5,606 nucleotides of DNA from NCBI GenBank assembly GCA_030430725.1, contig JAUIKP010000250.1, forward strand, positions 1 to 5,606, given 5' to 3'. The notes under the pieces were generated by a model that ran no database searches, was not told the origin of the DNA, and worked only from the letters and a program-made list of their open reading frames with translations. Positions within the stretch are counted from its first letter, which is position 1. Each line of letters begins with the position of its first letter. The translations under genes were made by a program, and so were the position numbers. The DNA comes from Nitrospiria bacterium. GTDB taxonomy: Bacteria; Nitrospirota; Nitrospiria; Nitrospirales; UBA8639. This document shows, one piece after another, positions 5,413 through 5,606 of this stretch.

Positions 5413-5606
5413 ATGAGGAGTTTATTTTTTATTGTAGTGGGAATATTTTTTGGGGGATGTGATTCCTTTACATCTCCCCACCAACAATTTTTTGAAAAAC
5501 CTCCAGATGTTCAAGCGTCCGAAATTCATCAATATCCTCTTGATGAGCAAATAAGTTTGATGATTCTTGGTATGCAGCAGGAACCTCCACAAAATGGCTT
5601 AGTTGC
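5413..5606 (+). CDS. Predicted lipoprotein, candidate immunity protein for the RHS tip (partial, 3' end outside window)
   Basis: The first 64 codons are present and the frame is open to the edge. Residues 1-16 (MRSLFFIVVGIFFGGC) form a lipoprotein signal: Arg, a hydrophobic core, and FGG before Cys16, which would be lipidated. Asp17 follows; in enterobacteria Asp at this place keeps lipoproteins in the inner membrane, though the rule may not hold here. The mature part shows YPLDEQISLMILGMQQEPP (41-59). From memory, similar 'L-x-x-Q-phi-x-L-x-x-x-x-M-x-x-x-P-P' stretches open HEAT-repeat-like lipoproteins; this was not checked. It starts 20 bp after the reconstructed toxin stop, with similarly low GC. 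Immunity genes lie directly downstream of their RHS toxin, and a membrane-anchored periplasmic protein could block a toxin acting there. The immunity role is inference from position and composition. Confidence 0.7.
   Translation, partial: MRSLFFIVVGIFFGGCDSFTSPHQQFFEKPPDVQASEIHQYPLDEQISLMILGMQQEPPQNGLV

Overview
The window looks like chromosomal DNA of a Gram-negative bacterium. The evidence is a heptosyltransferase-type (GT9) gene of LPS/outer-core synthesis, a predicted lipoprotein, and a bacterial tRNA-Ser(GCU) with encoded CCA. The mixed GC level, the style of the intergenic repeat, and golvesin-type domains joined to an RHS core all recall Nitrospira (Nitrospirota). That assignment rests on memory of similar sequences and was not tested.

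Left part (1-2123, + strand): a tightly packed envelope-type cluster. It holds the 3' part of a small membrane protein, a six-helix membrane protein overlapping it by ATGA, and a glycosyltransferase family 9 enzyme. The first two genes are almost certainly translated together. The two membrane proteins have no assignable function, but their position suggests an envelope or glycan role. A convergent spacer (2124-2403) follows, filled by a structured, GC-rich, repeat-like element. Beyond it lies a minus-strand gene for a soluble 353-aa protein that I do not recognise.

Middle (3466-3940): a minus-strand tRNA-Ser(GCU) with a plausible sigma70-type promoter, then about 250 bp without a gene.

Right part (3941-5606, + strand): the most interesting region. 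It is the 3' remnant of a large RHS-type polymorphic toxin gene. In order it encodes three golvesin-like beta-sandwich copies (the first cut off and carrying an in-frame TAA), the conserved RHS-associated core, and an AT-rich C-terminal 'tip' of about 134 residues. The tip carries an HExxH zinc-protease motif in a context like DUF4157, with a downstream NPYEQEA motif. Two single-base indels of opposite sign, both in G runs (4702-4706 and 5270-5272), break the frame. The first separates golvesin from RHS core; the second separates HExxH from NPYEQEA. Correcting both gives one continuous reading frame ending at TAG 5392. Twenty bases later a predicted lipoprotein begins and runs off the window. 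By position and base composition it is the candidate immunity protein for the tip. The locus therefore appears to be a displaced or decaying RHS toxin end with its immunity partner kept, unless the two indels are sequencing errors. The 5' truncation does not depend on that question.
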